Of a stretch of DNA of 64,000 bases, positions 24,041-33,744 are shown in pieces. Origin of the DNA: Longispora fulva (GTDB lineage Bacteria; Actinomycetota; Actinomycetes; Mycobacteriales; Micromonosporaceae); the NCBI RefSeq assembly GCF_015751905.1, contig NZ_JADOUF010000001.1:3658001-3722000 (forward strand), given 5' to 3'. Positions within the stretch are counted from its first letter, which is position 1; each line of letters opens with the position of its first letter. Below the pieces are notes generated by a model. The model did no database searches and was not told the DNA's origin. It worked only from the letters and a program-made list of their open reading frames with translations. Both the position numbers and the translations under genes were made by a program.

Positions 24041-26236
24041 ATGAGACAGCCCCGACTCGCCGCCGCAGGCGCGGCAGCGGCTCTAGTGATCGCGGGCGCG
24101 CTGGCGTCCACGACGGCCTCGGCCGCCGCACCGGCGGGCACCTTCACGGTCTCGGTCGACTCGACGGGTTCCTGGACCCACCCCACGGACACCCCGGCCA
24201 ACGTCTACATCGACAAGGACGGCACGTTCTACTACCAGCAGTCCGCGGCGCTCTACGGCGCGACCGAGGGCCGGCACTGGGACTTCTACTCCGGCACGAA
24301 CCTGGAGACGGCCACCAAGAACTCCACGATCAGCGGCTACGTGAACCCGAACAACGCCAACGACAAGAACGGCGACACCACCTGGCGGTGCAACAACAGC
24401 CCCACCGGCGTGGAGGCGACGGATCCGCCGGCGGGCTCCGGCTACTCGCAGAAGAACTTCTGCGACCTGTCGAGCGTGTGGGTGGACCCTGACACCGGCG
24501 ACTGGTACGGCCTGGTGCACAACGAGTTCACCCCGGAGCCGTTCGGCTCGGCCGGGTTCTCGCACTACGACTCCATCGACGTCGCGGTGTCGACCAACCA
24601 GGGCAAGGTGTGGTCGATCACGGGCCACGCGATCACCTCGCCGTACAGCACCCAGCGCGGCGACGCGGCGGCGTTCCCGAACTCCACCTGGTACTACGGC
24701 GACGGCGACCAGCGGCTGTTCGTGGACCCGGCCTCCGGCTACTTCTACGTCTACTACGGCTCGCGGGTCAACCCGAAGGCCGGCGCGGGCGGCAGCGTGG
24801 GCGGCCTGGCACACGTGGCCCGGGCCCCGATCTCGTCGAAGATGGCGACCGGCTCGTGGCAGAAGTGGTACAACGGCGCCTGGACCGAGGCCGGCATCGG
24901 GGGCAGGGAAAGCAACATGGTCCCGGCGACCACGGCCCAGCCGAGCGGGTACACCCCCGTCGCCGACGACTACGACCCGGCCAACACCGGCAACGTCGAC
25001 GCGCAGATCGCGGCCGGCCAACTGCCCGCCAAGGCTGACCTGTTCGTCATGAACATCACCTACGACGCCTACCTCGGCCTGTACATCGGCGAACCCGAGG
25101 TCGTCTCCGGGGTGCAGTCGCAGCGGTTCTACGCCACCGACGACCTGAGCACCCAGAAGTGGTACCTGCTCGGCGACACCGGCAGCTACAAGTCCGCCTC
25201 CTGGTACCGGTGGTTCCTGGACGGGGCGAACACGACCAGCTCCACGATCGTCGGCAAGTCGTTCCGGTCGTACTGCTCCTTCGGGTGCTCCAACGACACC
25301 AGCGGCGAGTACACCAACGTCACCATCACCTCGACCGTCGCGGCTCCGTCCCCGGTGGACACCACCCGGTCCTACACGATCGGCAACGGCGACAACCGGC
25401 TCCTCGCCCAGGTGTCCGGCGGCTCCGCGACCACGTCGGTGGCCTCCGGGACCGGCTCGAACCTGGAGAAGTGGAACTTCACCAGCAACAACGACGGCTC
25501 GTTCCGGATCACGAACGCCTCGACCGGACAGGCGCTCGGCGTCGACTCGGGCGTGACGACCACCCGCGCATGGGGCGCCAAGCCCACCGTCACCTCGGCC
25601 GTCACGGTCGGCCAGCAGTGGTTCGTCGTGAAGATCGCCGGCACGTCGACGTTCCGGATCGTCAACCGGTACAGCGGCCTGGTCCTGGGCATGTCCTCGG
25701 ACACCGCCCGACTCGCGGAGACCTCACCGCAGCGGTCCTGGACCGCGCCGGCGACCACCGTCGGCGCGTCGCGCACGGCGGCTGAGCAGACCCTGACCCT
25801 GACCGCGTCCGGCACGGCGCCCGGGAACCTGAACGGCATACACACCCTGGTGACCGGGGGCAGGGCGCTGGACGACCCGGGGCACTCCACCGCCACCGGT
25901 ACCCAGATGGTCACGTGGACGGCCAACGGCGGCCCGAACCAGAACTGGACCTTCACCCAGCAGACCGACGGCTCCTACCAGCTGGTCAACGGCGAGTCCA
26001 ACCTGTGCCTGGACGTCAACGGCGGCTCGTCCGCCGCCGGAGCGACGATCATCCAGTGGACGTGCACCGGCGGCACGAACCAGCACTGGGTGGTGGCGGC
26101 CCTGTCCGGCGGCGGCTACACCCTCGCCTCGAAGAGCAGCGGACTGCTGCTGACCACGGCGTCCACCGCGAACGGCGCGCTGGTCACCCAGCAGGCGGAC
26201 ACCAACTCCGCACTGCAGCACTGGACGATCAGCTGA
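24041..26236 (+). CDS. Secreted beta-propeller-like glycosidase/lectin with C-terminal ricin-type repeats
   Basis: 731 residues from ATG 24041, after GAGGAGG; an upstream ATG would spoil the signal peptide. A Sec signal (MRQPRLAAAGAAAALVIAG ... ASA) precedes a domain of about 400 residues with repeated aromatic beta-strand motifs like a glycoside hydrolase propeller (YYGDGDQRLFVDPASGYFYV). From about residue 440 come two lectin-like modules. The second is a ricin B lectin with QxW motifs (NQNWTF, NQHWVV, LQHWTI). It probably binds or cleaves polysaccharide outside the cell. The catalytic family is not assigned. A strong terminator follows. Confidence 0.7.
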   Translation: MRQPRLAAAGAAAALVIAGALASTTASAAAPAGTFTVSVDSTGSWTHPTDTPANVYIDKDGTFYYQQSAALYGATEGRHWDFYSGTNLETATKNSTISGYVNPNNANDKNGDTTWRCNNSPTGVEATDPPAGSGYSQKNFCDLSSVWVDPDTGDWYGLVHNEFTPEPFGSAGFSHYDSIDVAVSTNQGKVWSITGHAITSPYSTQRGDAAAFPNSTWYYGDGDQRLFVDPASGYFYVYYGSRVNPKAGAGGSVGGLAHVARAPISSKMATGSWQKWYNGAWTEAGIGGRESNMVPATTAQPSGYTPVADDYDPANTGNVDAQIAAGQLPAKADLFVMNITYDAYLGLYIGEPEVVSGVQSQRFYATDDLSTQKWYLLGDTGSYKSASWYRWFLDGANTTSSTIVGKSFRSYCSFGCSNDTSGEYTNVTITSTVAAPSPVDTTRSYTIGNGDNRLLAQVSGGSATTSVASGTGSNLEKWNFTSNNDGSFRITNASTGQALGVDSGVTTTRAWGAKPTVTSAVTVGQQWFVVKIAGTSTFRIVNRYSGLVLGMSSDTARLAETSPQRSWTAPATTVGASRTAAEQTLTLTASGTAPGNLNGIHTLVTGGRALDDPGHSTATGTQMVTWTANGGPNQNWTFTQQTDGSYQLVNGESNLCLDVNGGSSAAGATIIQWTCTGGTNQHWVVAALSGGGYTLASKSSGLLLTTASTANGALVTQQADTNSALQHWTIS

Positions 26237-26251
26237 CGGCGGGGCACTGAC

Positions 26252-26294
26252 AGCGGTCGCCGGCACGCCCCGTCCGGGTGTGCCGGCGACCGCT
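26252..26294. terminator. Long perfect hairpin after the secreted lectin gene
   Basis: AGCGGTCGCCGGCAC (26252-26266) pairs exactly with 26280-26294, and the loop continues pairing with one G-T wobble. It starts 15 bases after the stop and faces the convergent MMPL gene. Confidence 0.85.
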
Positions 26295-26347
26295 CCGTCA
26301 CGGCCATCGCCGCGCACAGAGCCGGGGACGGCGGCCCGGGGACGCGG

Positions 26348-28459
26348 CTAACCGGCCAGGGCACCGCGCCGCGCCGCGTCCTCCGCCAACCCCTCCGGGC
26401 GGGACAGCGGATGCGGCCACCACACGTGCCGGCCCACGTCCAGAGTCAGGGCCGTGACCAGCACCGACCGGACCACGATCGTGTCGAGCAGGACCCCGAA
26501 CGCCACCGCGAACCCGATCTCGGCGAACGCGGTCAGCGGCAGCGTCGCCAGTACGGCGAACGTACCGGCGAGCACCAGCCCCGCCGAGGTGATCACCGCC
26601 CCGGTGGCCGCGAGCCCGACCAGCGCGCCGCGCCGGGTGCCGACCCGGGTGGCCTCCTCGCGGACCCGGGTCATCAGGAAGATGTTGTAGTCGATGCCCA
26701 GCGCGACCAGGAACACGAACACGAACAACGGGAACGAGGTGTCCGCCCCGCCGAACCCGAACAGGTGCCGGAACACCAACGCGCTGACCCCCATAGCCGC
26801 CCCGAAAGACAGCACCACGGTCGCGATCAGCAGCAGCGGCGCGACCACGGCGCGCAGCAGCAGGGCGAGGATGACGAAGACGACGGCGAGCACGATCGGG
26901 ATGATCAGGTCGCGGTCGTGCCGGGCGGCGCGCTGCAGGTCCAGGTTGATCGCCGAGTTGCCGCCGACGAGGGCCCGCGCGCCGGGCACGGCGTGCACCC
27001 GGTCGCGGACCCGGTCCACGGTGTCGAACGCCGCCTGGCTGTCGGGCGGATCGACGAGCGTGCCGACGAGGTACGCCGTGTCGCCCCGGACCTCCGGCGG
27101 CGGCACGTCCCCGCCGACCAGCCCCGGGGTGCCGGCCAGCGCCGCCCGGACGGCCGCGGCCTGACCGGCGGCGCTGACCACGACGACCGGGCTGCCGGCC
27201 CCGGCGGCGAAGTGCCGGGCGAGGATCCGCTCGCCGGTCACGGAGTCCGGCGTACCCCGGAAGGCCTCGGCGTTGGTCAGGCCGGTGGCGTCGAGCTGAA
27301 CGACGCCGAGGGCCATCGCGGCGAGCGCGGCGGTGGTGACCGCCCAGACCAGGCGCGGATGCCGGGCGATGCCCCGCCCGATCCGGGACCACAGGCCCGT
27401 GGTGGTGGGGTCGGTGGCGTCCACGTGCGGCCGGGCCGGCCAGAAGATCCACCGGCCGAACGTGACCAGCAGCGCCGGCAGCAGGGTGAGCATCACGCCC
27501 AGGCCGACGGCGATCCCGATCGCGGCCACCGGGCCGAGGCCCTTGGTGGCGTTGGTCCGGGCGAGGACCAGGCAGAGCATGCCGACCACGACCGTGGCGG
27601 CGCTGGCGACGATCGCCGGGGCCGCCCGGTGCAGGGCGACCGCCATCGCGCGGTGCCGGTCGGCGTGCCGGTGCAGTTCCTCCCGGTACCGGGCGACCAG
27701 GAGCAGCGCGTAGTCCGTGCCCGCGCCGAAGACGAGCACGGTGAGAATGCCGGCGCTCTGCGCGTTGACGGTGAGTCCCGCGTGCCGGGCGAGCAGGTAG
27801 ATCACCATCTGGGCGCAGGTCAGGGCCACGGCGGCGGACACCACCGGCAGCAGCCAGAGAACCGGGCTGCGGTAGGTGAGCAGCAGGATCGCGACCACGA
27901 CGCCGACCGTGCCGAACAGCAGAGTGCTGTCGATGCCCTCGAATGCCTTGCTCGAGTCGGCCGCGACGCCGCCCGGGCCGGTGACGTGCGCGGACAGCCC
28001 GTCGGCCCCGGCGTCCGCCGTGCGCTTGAGGTCGGCGACGACGTCCCCGGCGCGGGCCCAGCCGTCCGCGCCGAGGTTCAGCGGGACGATGGTCTGCGCC
28101 GCCCTGCCGTCGGCGGACGGCACGGGCCCGGTGACCGCGCCGTCGAGGTCGCCGAGCGCGCTGAAGACCCGCGCGTCGGCGGTGGCCTTCGCCAGGTCGG
28201 CCGGGGTGAGCCCGGTGCCGCGTTCGTACACGACGACGGCCGGGATGGTGTTGGGGGAGGCGAACGCCGCCTGGGCCTCGAGGACCCTGGTCGACTCGGC
28301 GGCGGCCGGCAGCCAGGACTTCGACTCGTTCTGCTCGACCCCGGTGAGCTTGCCGGCGAGGGGACCGGCGACGGCGAGGACCGCCAACCAGAACACGATC
28401 ACCAGATACTTGGACCTGCGGCCGGTGACGATCGCCATCCGGCCGGGTTCTGCGGCCAT
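26348..28459 (-). CDS. MMPL/RND-family transporter
   Basis: About 703 residues from ATG 28459 (GGGGGCGG upstream). The frame stays open another 82 codons but the N-terminal sequence there is low-complexity. It has the MMPL plan: a first TM (KYLVIVFWLAVLAVAG), an extracytoplasmic domain, five TMs including FGAGTDYALLLVARYREEL, then the same order again with VALGIDYNIFLMTRVREE. The two GxDY motifs are the proton-relay signatures. These proteins export lipids, polyketides or drugs from actinomycete inner membranes. It is convergent with the lectin gene and appears single. Confidence 0.88.
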   Translation of the reverse strand: MAAEPGRMAIVTGRRSKYLVIVFWLAVLAVAGPLAGKLTGVEQNESKSWLPAAAESTRVLEAQAAFASPNTIPAVVVYERGTGLTPADLAKATADARVFSALGDLDGAVTGPVPSADGRAAQTIVPLNLGADGWARAGDVVADLKRTADAGADGLSAHVTGPGGVAADSSKAFEGIDSTLLFGTVGVVVAILLLTYRSPVLWLLPVVSAAVALTCAQMVIYLLARHAGLTVNAQSAGILTVLVFGAGTDYALLLVARYREELHRHADRHRAMAVALHRAAPAIVASAATVVVGMLCLVLARTNATKGLGPVAAIGIAVGLGVMLTLLPALLVTFGRWIFWPARPHVDATDPTTTGLWSRIGRGIARHPRLVWAVTTAALAAMALGVVQLDATGLTNAEAFRGTPDSVTGERILARHFAAGAGSPVVVVSAAGQAAAVRAALAGTPGLVGGDVPPPEVRGDTAYLVGTLVDPPDSQAAFDTVDRVRDRVHAVPGARALVGGNSAINLDLQRAARHDRDLIIPIVLAVVFVILALLLRAVVAPLLLIATVVLSFGAAMGVSALVFRHLFGFGGADTSFPLFVFVFLVALGIDYNIFLMTRVREEATRVGTRRGALVGLAATGAVITSAGLVLAGTFAVLATLPLTAFAEIGFAVAFGVLLDTIVVRSVLVTALTLDVGRHVWWPHPLSRPEGLAEDAARRGALAG

Positions 28460-28587
28460 GACCGCCCCCAGATGCGCTCGCGCTTGCCGCTGACCTGGCC
28501 CATTGTCCTCCGGCCGGGAGCCGGTCGTCGCGGCGATGCCCGAAATATGTGTGCCGTGCCGTCGGGCCACGGGGCAGGATGGTGGGC

Positions 28588-29091
28588 ATGACGATGCCGG
28601 GCCGCTCCGAGGTCCTCGCCCTGTTGCGCCAGTTCGACGACCCGGACCTGCTGGAGCACCCGGCCGGATTCGACTACCGGGCCGAGCAGGACAGGTTTCG
28701 GGCACTGGCGTCCAGCCTGGGACGCCGTCTCGACTGCGTGTGTGACGTCGACGCCGGTATGAACGTGCAGGACGCCAGCTACCTGGGCCAACTCGTCGTC
28801 CCCGCCGCCGCGACCGTCGGCGGGACGGCGATCTTCGTCCGGGTCAGCAACTTCGGCGGACTCGCCCTGTTCGGCGCCGAACGCCCGGGGATCTACGACG
28901 ACGAGGAGACGCTGATCCTGATCGGCGAGCGGGATCTGCGCGCGGTGCTCGAGGCGCTCGCCGAGTTCGGCTACGTGCCCCTGTTGGAGGACGTCCTGGC
29001 CCGGGAGTACGACGGCACGAGCGACGCGCTCCGCGAGGCGTACACCAGATATCCGGCCAGCTGGTTCATCAGGTACTTCGACTATCTGTGA
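28588..29091 (+). CDS. Hypothetical protein, soluble, 167 aa
   Basis: Starts at ATG 28588 after AGGATGG. A soluble alpha/beta protein with strands around VAAAATVGGTAIFVRVSNFGG and a helix ERDLRAVLEALAEFGYVPL, ending in aromatic WFIRYFDYL. It recalls small immunity- or SUKH-like proteins in size, but no toxin gene is nearby and I do not assign a family. It is divergent from the MMPL gene and ends at a hairpin. Confidence 0.6.
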   Translation: MTMPGRSEVLALLRQFDDPDLLEHPAGFDYRAEQDRFRALASSLGRRLDCVCDVDAGMNVQDASYLGQLVVPAAATVGGTAIFVRVSNFGGLALFGAERPGIYDDEETLILIGERDLRAVLEALAEFGYVPLLEDVLAREYDGTSDALREAYTRYPASWFIRYFDYL

Positions 29092-29099
29092 CCGCACGG

Positions 29100-29133
29100 C
29101 CCGACGACCCCCGGGTGGGCGGGGGTCGTCGGG
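29100..29133. terminator. Hairpin between convergent genes
   Basis: CCCGACGACCCCC (29100-29112) pairs exactly with 29121-29133 across an eight-base loop. It lies between the stops of the hypothetical gene and the ABC permease. Confidence 0.8.
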
Positions 29134-29143
29134 GCGGGCGGGG

Positions 29144-31528
29144 CTACTCCCGCACCCCGACCGCGCGCTGGCGCAGCGCCCACCGGGCCGGCAGCACGCT
29201 CGCGGCCAGGCCGAGGAGCACGCACGCCCCGATCACGCCGCCGACCTGGTCCCACGGGATCAGCAGGTCCACCGGCGCCTTCAACGCCTGCGAGATGCCG
29301 CTTCGCACCCCGATCAGCGCGGCGACCGACACCCCCAGCCCGAGGGCCGCGCCGATCCCGACCACCATGAGCGACTCGGCGGCCACCACCCGCAGCACCT
29401 GGCCGGCGGTGCCGCCGGACAGCCGCAGGACGGCGAAGTCGCGCCGCCGACCCGCCGTGGCCATGACCAGGGTGTTCGCGATCGCGATGCCGGTGTAGCC
29501 GACGGACAGGCCGATCAGGGTGAGCACGAAGATCCGGACCAGGACGTCGTCGCGGGCGGAACTGTCCGACTCGTAGTCCTTGCCGGCCACCGCGGTGGCG
29601 CCCAGGCCGGACACCGCGGCGCGCAGGTCGGCGAGGCCGACGCCGTCCACGTAGGCCAGTTCGGTCAGGGCCGCCGGGTCGTGGGCGCGGACCGTCGAGC
29701 GGGGCAGGAGGAGTTCCACCTCGGCGAGCGGGTCGATGACGGCGACGACGCGCAGGGTCGCGGTCCGGCCGTCGGCGAAGGTGACCGGCATCAGGTCGCC
29801 GACCGCCGCGGGCCGGCCGTCGGTCGCGGGTTCCGCGGCCACCACGACCGTGTCGTCCGCGCCGAGGTCGGCCAGGGAACCGGCGCGCACCACCGCGCGC
29901 ACCGCGGCCGGGTCCACCCCGCCGGCCAGCCGGGTGCGCCCGCCGACGTACAGGTCGGTGGCCGTGTACGCGACCGTCCGCCCGGCGGGCAGCGCCGCCA
30001 GCACGGCGTCGGACAGGCCGGGCGTGCCGTCCGGGCGGACCACCGCCTGGTGTTCGACCGCCGTAGTGCCCCGGCTCCGGTAGGCGGCCGATACTGTCGC
30101 GACCTGGCCCAGGATCAGCGCGGCGAATCCGACCGTGACGATCACGGGGGCGGCGATCGACGCGGTGCGGCGCACGGCCGTCAGGCTGCTCTCCCTGGCC
30201 AGGATCCCGGTCGCGCCGGCCAGCCGGCCCAGGGGCCAGGTGACCAGGCGGACCACCGGCGGGATGACCACCGGCGCGAGCAGGGTCATCGAGACCATCA
30301 GCGCCATCGCGGCGAGCATCGACAGGACCATCATGTCCGTGTCCCCGGCCGCCGGGGTGGCCAGCGCGAACACGATCCCGACCGCGGCGCACAGGCCACC
30401 GCAGATCCACCGGGCCCGGGTCATCGGCCTGGTGTCCACCGCGGCCTCCCGCAGCGCCTCGACCGGACCGACCGCGCCGGCCCGCCGGGACGCCGAACCG
30501 GAGCCGAGCACCGCGACGAGCAGCCCGGCGCAGTACGCCGCCGCCACCGGCCACAGTGGTGTCCGGGTCACGAAACCGGGGGGCTCGAAGCCGACCTCGA
30601 CCAGCACCCCGCCGAGGGCCGGGGCGACCAGGGCGCCCAGGGCCGCGCCGACCGCGCCGGCGAGCGCGCCGATCCCGAGCGCCTCGCCGTACACGGTGCG
30701 GCGGATCTGACGCGGGGTGGCCCCGATCGCGCGGAGCAGCCCGAACTCGCGACGCCGCTGGTTGGCCGCGAACGCGAACGTGGAGGCGACCACGAAGACC
30801 GTGCAGAACGCGGCGAGGCCGACCATCCCCGTCAGAACCTGGGAACCGATCTCCCGGGTACCGCTGACACTGTGCTCCTCCAACGCCGACCGCCCGTCCC
30901 CGGACAGCACGGTGCCCGCGCCACCGACCGCTGCGGTGATCGCCGCGACGCCTCCCGTGCCGCGCACCCCGAGGAGCCGGGTGCCGCCGGACAGGCCGGC
31001 CGCGACGTCGTCGGCCACGTACAGGCCGGGCCCGTCGACCGTGCCCGTCACCGTGTACGGCGCGGGCCCGGTCGCCGTGAGCACCGTGACCCTCGCGCCC
31101 GGGGCCAGGCCCGCCGACCGGCCGACGACGACCTCGCCGGGGGCCGTCGGCGCACGCCCGTCCCGGACCGGGTACGGCGCGAGTCCGGCCACCGACCAGG
31201 CGTGCCCCTGCGGGTCGCGGGCGTCGGGCCGGCCGAAGGGGCGGCCGTCGATCAGGAGTTGGGCGTAGAAGGCGCGCTCGGCGACCACTGCGGTCACGCC
31301 CGGGACGGCCCCGATCCTGTCGGACAGGGCGCGGACCGTATCCGGCGACCAGGGGGTGCCGGTCGACCGGACGTAGACGGGGGTGCCGGCGAAGCGTTCC
31401 GGGATCGTCGGCTTCGCCGACAGGTGGACGAGCAGGGTGCTGGCGATCAGGGCGACGCCCAGGGCGAGGGTGACGAACGTGCCGACGAAGCTGACCCAGC
31501 GCTGGCGGACGGTGGCGAGGGACAACAT
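29144..31528 (-). CDS. FtsX/MacB-type ABC transporter permease
   Basis: 794 residues from ATG 31528, one base after the ATPase stop (TGAGATG), so translation is coupled. It has two FtsX-like halves, each with an extracytoplasmic domain and three to four TMs. The FtsX core signatures are NQRRREFGLLRAIGATPRQIRRTVYGEAL in the first half and AGRRRDFAVLRLSGGTAGQVLRVVAAESL in the second. With the adjacent ATPase it forms an exporter of the type used for peptides, antibiotics or mechanotransmission. The divergent kinase/regulator pair suggests sensing-controlled detoxification. Confidence 0.88.
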   Translation of the reverse strand: MLSLATVRQRWVSFVGTFVTLALGVALIASTLLVHLSAKPTIPERFAGTPVYVRSTGTPWSPDTVRALSDRIGAVPGVTAVVAERAFYAQLLIDGRPFGRPDARDPQGHAWSVAGLAPYPVRDGRAPTAPGEVVVGRSAGLAPGARVTVLTATGPAPYTVTGTVDGPGLYVADDVAAGLSGGTRLLGVRGTGGVAAITAAVGGAGTVLSGDGRSALEEHSVSGTREIGSQVLTGMVGLAAFCTVFVVASTFAFAANQRRREFGLLRAIGATPRQIRRTVYGEALGIGALAGAVGAALGALVAPALGGVLVEVGFEPPGFVTRTPLWPVAAAYCAGLLVAVLGSGSASRRAGAVGPVEALREAAVDTRPMTRARWICGGLCAAVGIVFALATPAAGDTDMMVLSMLAAMALMVSMTLLAPVVIPPVVRLVTWPLGRLAGATGILARESSLTAVRRTASIAAPVIVTVGFAALILGQVATVSAAYRSRGTTAVEHQAVVRPDGTPGLSDAVLAALPAGRTVAYTATDLYVGGRTRLAGGVDPAAVRAVVRAGSLADLGADDTVVVAAEPATDGRPAAVGDLMPVTFADGRTATLRVVAVIDPLAEVELLLPRSTVRAHDPAALTELAYVDGVGLADLRAAVSGLGATAVAGKDYESDSSARDDVLVRIFVLTLIGLSVGYTGIAIANTLVMATAGRRRDFAVLRLSGGTAGQVLRVVAAESLMVVGIGAALGLGVSVAALIGVRSGISQALKAPVDLLIPWDQVGGVIGACVLLGLAASVLPARWALRQRAVGVRE

Positions 31529-31529
31529 C

Positions 31530-32393
31530 TCAGGCCTCCCGACGGGCGTCGACCGGGGCTGCCGGGCCGGAGCCATCGGCGGGGGCCGACCCGCCGGGAC
31601 CATCGGGCCGCCGGCGCGGTGCCCCGGTGCCGGCGGGCGACGGCCGGGCGGCGGTCGCCTCCAGGCGGGCCATCCGGGTGGCGACGGCCTCCGCGTCCAA
31701 CCCGGACACCACGTCCACGACCCGGCCGTCGGCGAGGAACACGACCCGGTCGGCGTACCCGGCGGCGGCCGGGTCGTGGGTCACCATGATCACGGTCTGG
31801 CCGTGCCGGTCGACGGTGCCCCGCAGCAGCGCCAGCACCTCGTGCGAGGTGACCGTGTCCAGTGCGCCGGTCGGCTCGTCGGCGAACAGCACCGCCGGTC
31901 GGGTGACCAGCGCCCGGGCGATCGCGACCCGCTGCTGCTGGCCGCCGGACAGCTCGCTCGGCCGGTGCCCGGCCCGGTCGGCCAGCCCCACCTCCGCGAG
32001 CCCCGCGAGCACCCGGGCCCGGTCCGGGCGGCGGCCGGCGAGCCGGAGCGGCAGGGCGACGTTCTGCTCGGCGGTGAGCGCGGAGACCAGGTTGAACGAC
32101 TGGAACACGAAGCCGACGCCGTCGCGGCGCAGCAGGGTCAGCGCGTGCTCGGACAGCGGGCCGAGGTCGGTGCCGGCCACGACGACCGTGCCGTCGGTCG
32201 GCCGGTCCAAGCCCGCCGCGCAGTGCAGCAGGGTCGACTTGCCGGAGCCCGACGGGCCCATCACGGCGGTGAACGTCCCGGTCGGGAAGGCCAGCGTGAC
32301 TCCGTCGAGGGCGGTCACGGCGTTGTCGCCGGAGCCGTAGGTGCGCCGGACCGACCACAGTTGCACGGCCTCGGGGGTTGCGGAGTTCGTCAT
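31530..32393 (-). CDS. ABC transporter ATP-binding protein (MacB/LolD type)
   Basis: 287 residues. Walker A GPSGSGKST, Q-loop FQSFNLVSALTAEQNV, signature LSGGQQQR, Walker B VLFADEPTGALD and the H-loop VTHDP are all intact. The order and the LVSALTAEQNV pattern place it with the MacB/LolD group that works with FtsX-like permeases. The last 50 residues are a Pro/Gly/Ala tail. It begins the operon with the permease and is divergent from the kinase gene. Confidence 0.92.
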   Translation of the reverse strand: MTNSATPEAVQLWSVRRTYGSGDNAVTALDGVTLAFPTGTFTAVMGPSGSGKSTLLHCAAGLDRPTDGTVVVAGTDLGPLSEHALTLLRRDGVGFVFQSFNLVSALTAEQNVALPLRLAGRRPDRARVLAGLAEVGLADRAGHRPSELSGGQQQRVAIARALVTRPAVLFADEPTGALDTVTSHEVLALLRGTVDRHGQTVIMVTHDPAAAGYADRVVFLADGRVVDVVSGLDAEAVATRMARLEATAARPSPAGTGAPRRRPDGPGGSAPADGSGPAAPVDARREA

Positions 32394-32502
32394 GCCGTCG
32401 ATACTTCAGGGAACCGGCCGGCCGATCACTGGCGCGCGGTGGAGTCCCGGAGGTAACGCCAGCACTACCGCCCGGGCCCGACACGATGGGTACCGTCATG
32501 GC

Positions 32503-33744
32503 GTGACCGTCCGCACCGCCTGGCAGGCCCTGACCCGGAACCCGGTCAGGTTCCTCGCCTCGTCCTGGCCGCTGCGGTCCCTGGCCTACCTGCTCTCCGG
32601 CGTCCTCGTCGGGGCCGCGACCGCCGCGACGCTGATCGCCCTGCTGGTCGGCGGCGTCGCGTTCGCCCCGGCCGTCGTCGGCCTGGTGCTGCTGTTCGCG
32701 ATCCTGCTGTCCGGCCTGGTCGTGGGCCGGTTCGAGCGGTGGCGGATGCTCCTCGTCGACCTCGACCGGGCGCCCGACCCGCACGCGGCGCCCGACCGCC
32801 CCGGCGTGCGGGCCTGGCTGACCACCCGGCTCCGCGAGCGGCAGACCTGGCAGGAGCTCGGGTACGTCGCGGTGTCCGTCCTCGGCCTGTGGTGGCTCGA
32901 CTTCGGCGTGCTGGTCGTCTCGTTCTTCCTCCCGGGGCTGTGCGTGGCCTCCCTGTTCCTCGACCACTCGCTGCCGTGGTACGGCTTCGTCTTCGAGGTG
33001 GCGGCGGCCCCGGTGCTGATGGTGGTGGCCGCGTACCCGGTCACGGTGTGGGCCGGTGCCCGCGCCGCGCTGACCCGGGCCGTCCTGTCGCCCCGCGAGT
33101 CGGAGCTGGGCAGGCGGCTCGGCGAGGTGTCGCGGTCCCGCGCCCGGCTCGTCGACGCGTACGAGGTGGAACGCCGCCGGATCGAGCGTGACCTGCACGA
33201 CGGCGCCCAGCAGCGCCTCGTCGCCCTGACCGTCCAGCTCGGCCTGGCCCGCCTGGACCTGCCCGCTGACTCCCCTGCGGCGATCCAGGTCGGCAACGCG
33301 CACGAGCAGGCGAAACTGGCCCTCGCCGAGTTGCGCGAACTCATCAGGGGCGTGCACCCGCAGATCCTGACCGACCGGGGACTGCCGGCGGCGGCCGCCG
33401 ATGTGGCGGGCCGGTCCCCGGTGCCCGTCAGCCTGGATCTCGTCCTCGACGACCGGCTGCCGGCGTCGGTGGAGGCCGCGGCGTACTTCGTGGTCACCGA
33501 GGCCCTCACCAATGTCGCCAAGCACAGCGGGGCCAGCCGCGCGGCTGTCCGGGGCCGGGTGGTCGGGGACCGGCTCGTGCTGGAGATCCGCGACGACGGG
33601 GTGGGCGGCGCGGACCCGGCGGCCGGCAGCGGACTCGCGGGCCTGGCCGACCGGGCCGCCGCGGCGAACGGCACACTGGCCGTGTCGAGCCCGGCCGGCG
33701 GGCCGACCCTGGTCAGAGTGGAGCTGTCGTGCCTGGTGGAGTAG
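32503..33744 (+). CDS. NarL/DesK-type sensor histidine kinase with membrane sensor
   Basis: 413 residues from GTG 32503. The N-terminal 190 residues hold about four membrane helices (YLLSGVLVGAATAATLIALLVGG and others), as in actinobacterial sensor domains of this family. The HisKA_3 phosphoacceptor is RRRIERDLHDGAQQRLVAL, followed by a HATPase with EALTNVAKHSGA and EIRDDGVGG. It overlaps its regulator gene by 16 bases. The ABC exporter genes run divergently from a 109-base spacer, so the pair probably controls them. Confidence 0.9.
   Translation: MTVRTAWQALTRNPVRFLASSWPLRSLAYLLSGVLVGAATAATLIALLVGGVAFAPAVVGLVLLFAILLSGLVVGRFERWRMLLVDLDRAPDPHAAPDRPGVRAWLTTRLRERQTWQELGYVAVSVLGLWWLDFGVLVVSFFLPGLCVASLFLDHSLPWYGFVFEVAAAPVLMVVAAYPVTVWAGARAALTRAVLSPRESELGRRLGEVSRSRARLVDAYEVERRRIERDLHDGAQQRLVALTVQLGLARLDLPADSPAAIQVGNAHEQAKLALAELRELIRGVHPQILTDRGLPAAAADVAGRSPVPVSLDLVLDDRLPASVEAAAYFVVTEALTNVAKHSGASRAAVRGRVVGDRLVLEIRDDGVGGADPAAGSGLAGLADRAAAANGTLAVSSPAGGPTLVRVELSCLVE

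Noticed and set aside
26411-28591. Very long open frame on plus opposite the MMPL transporter
   Set aside because: It is the antisense of a gene with clear MMPL motifs. The encoded protein is Arg/Asp/Gly/Glu-rich without any fold pattern, as expected when GC-rich third positions remove stops from the complementary strand.
29681-31789. 702-codon open frame on plus opposite the FtsX-like permease
   Set aside because: Antisense shadow; the minus-strand gene has paired FtsX signatures and a coupled ATPase.
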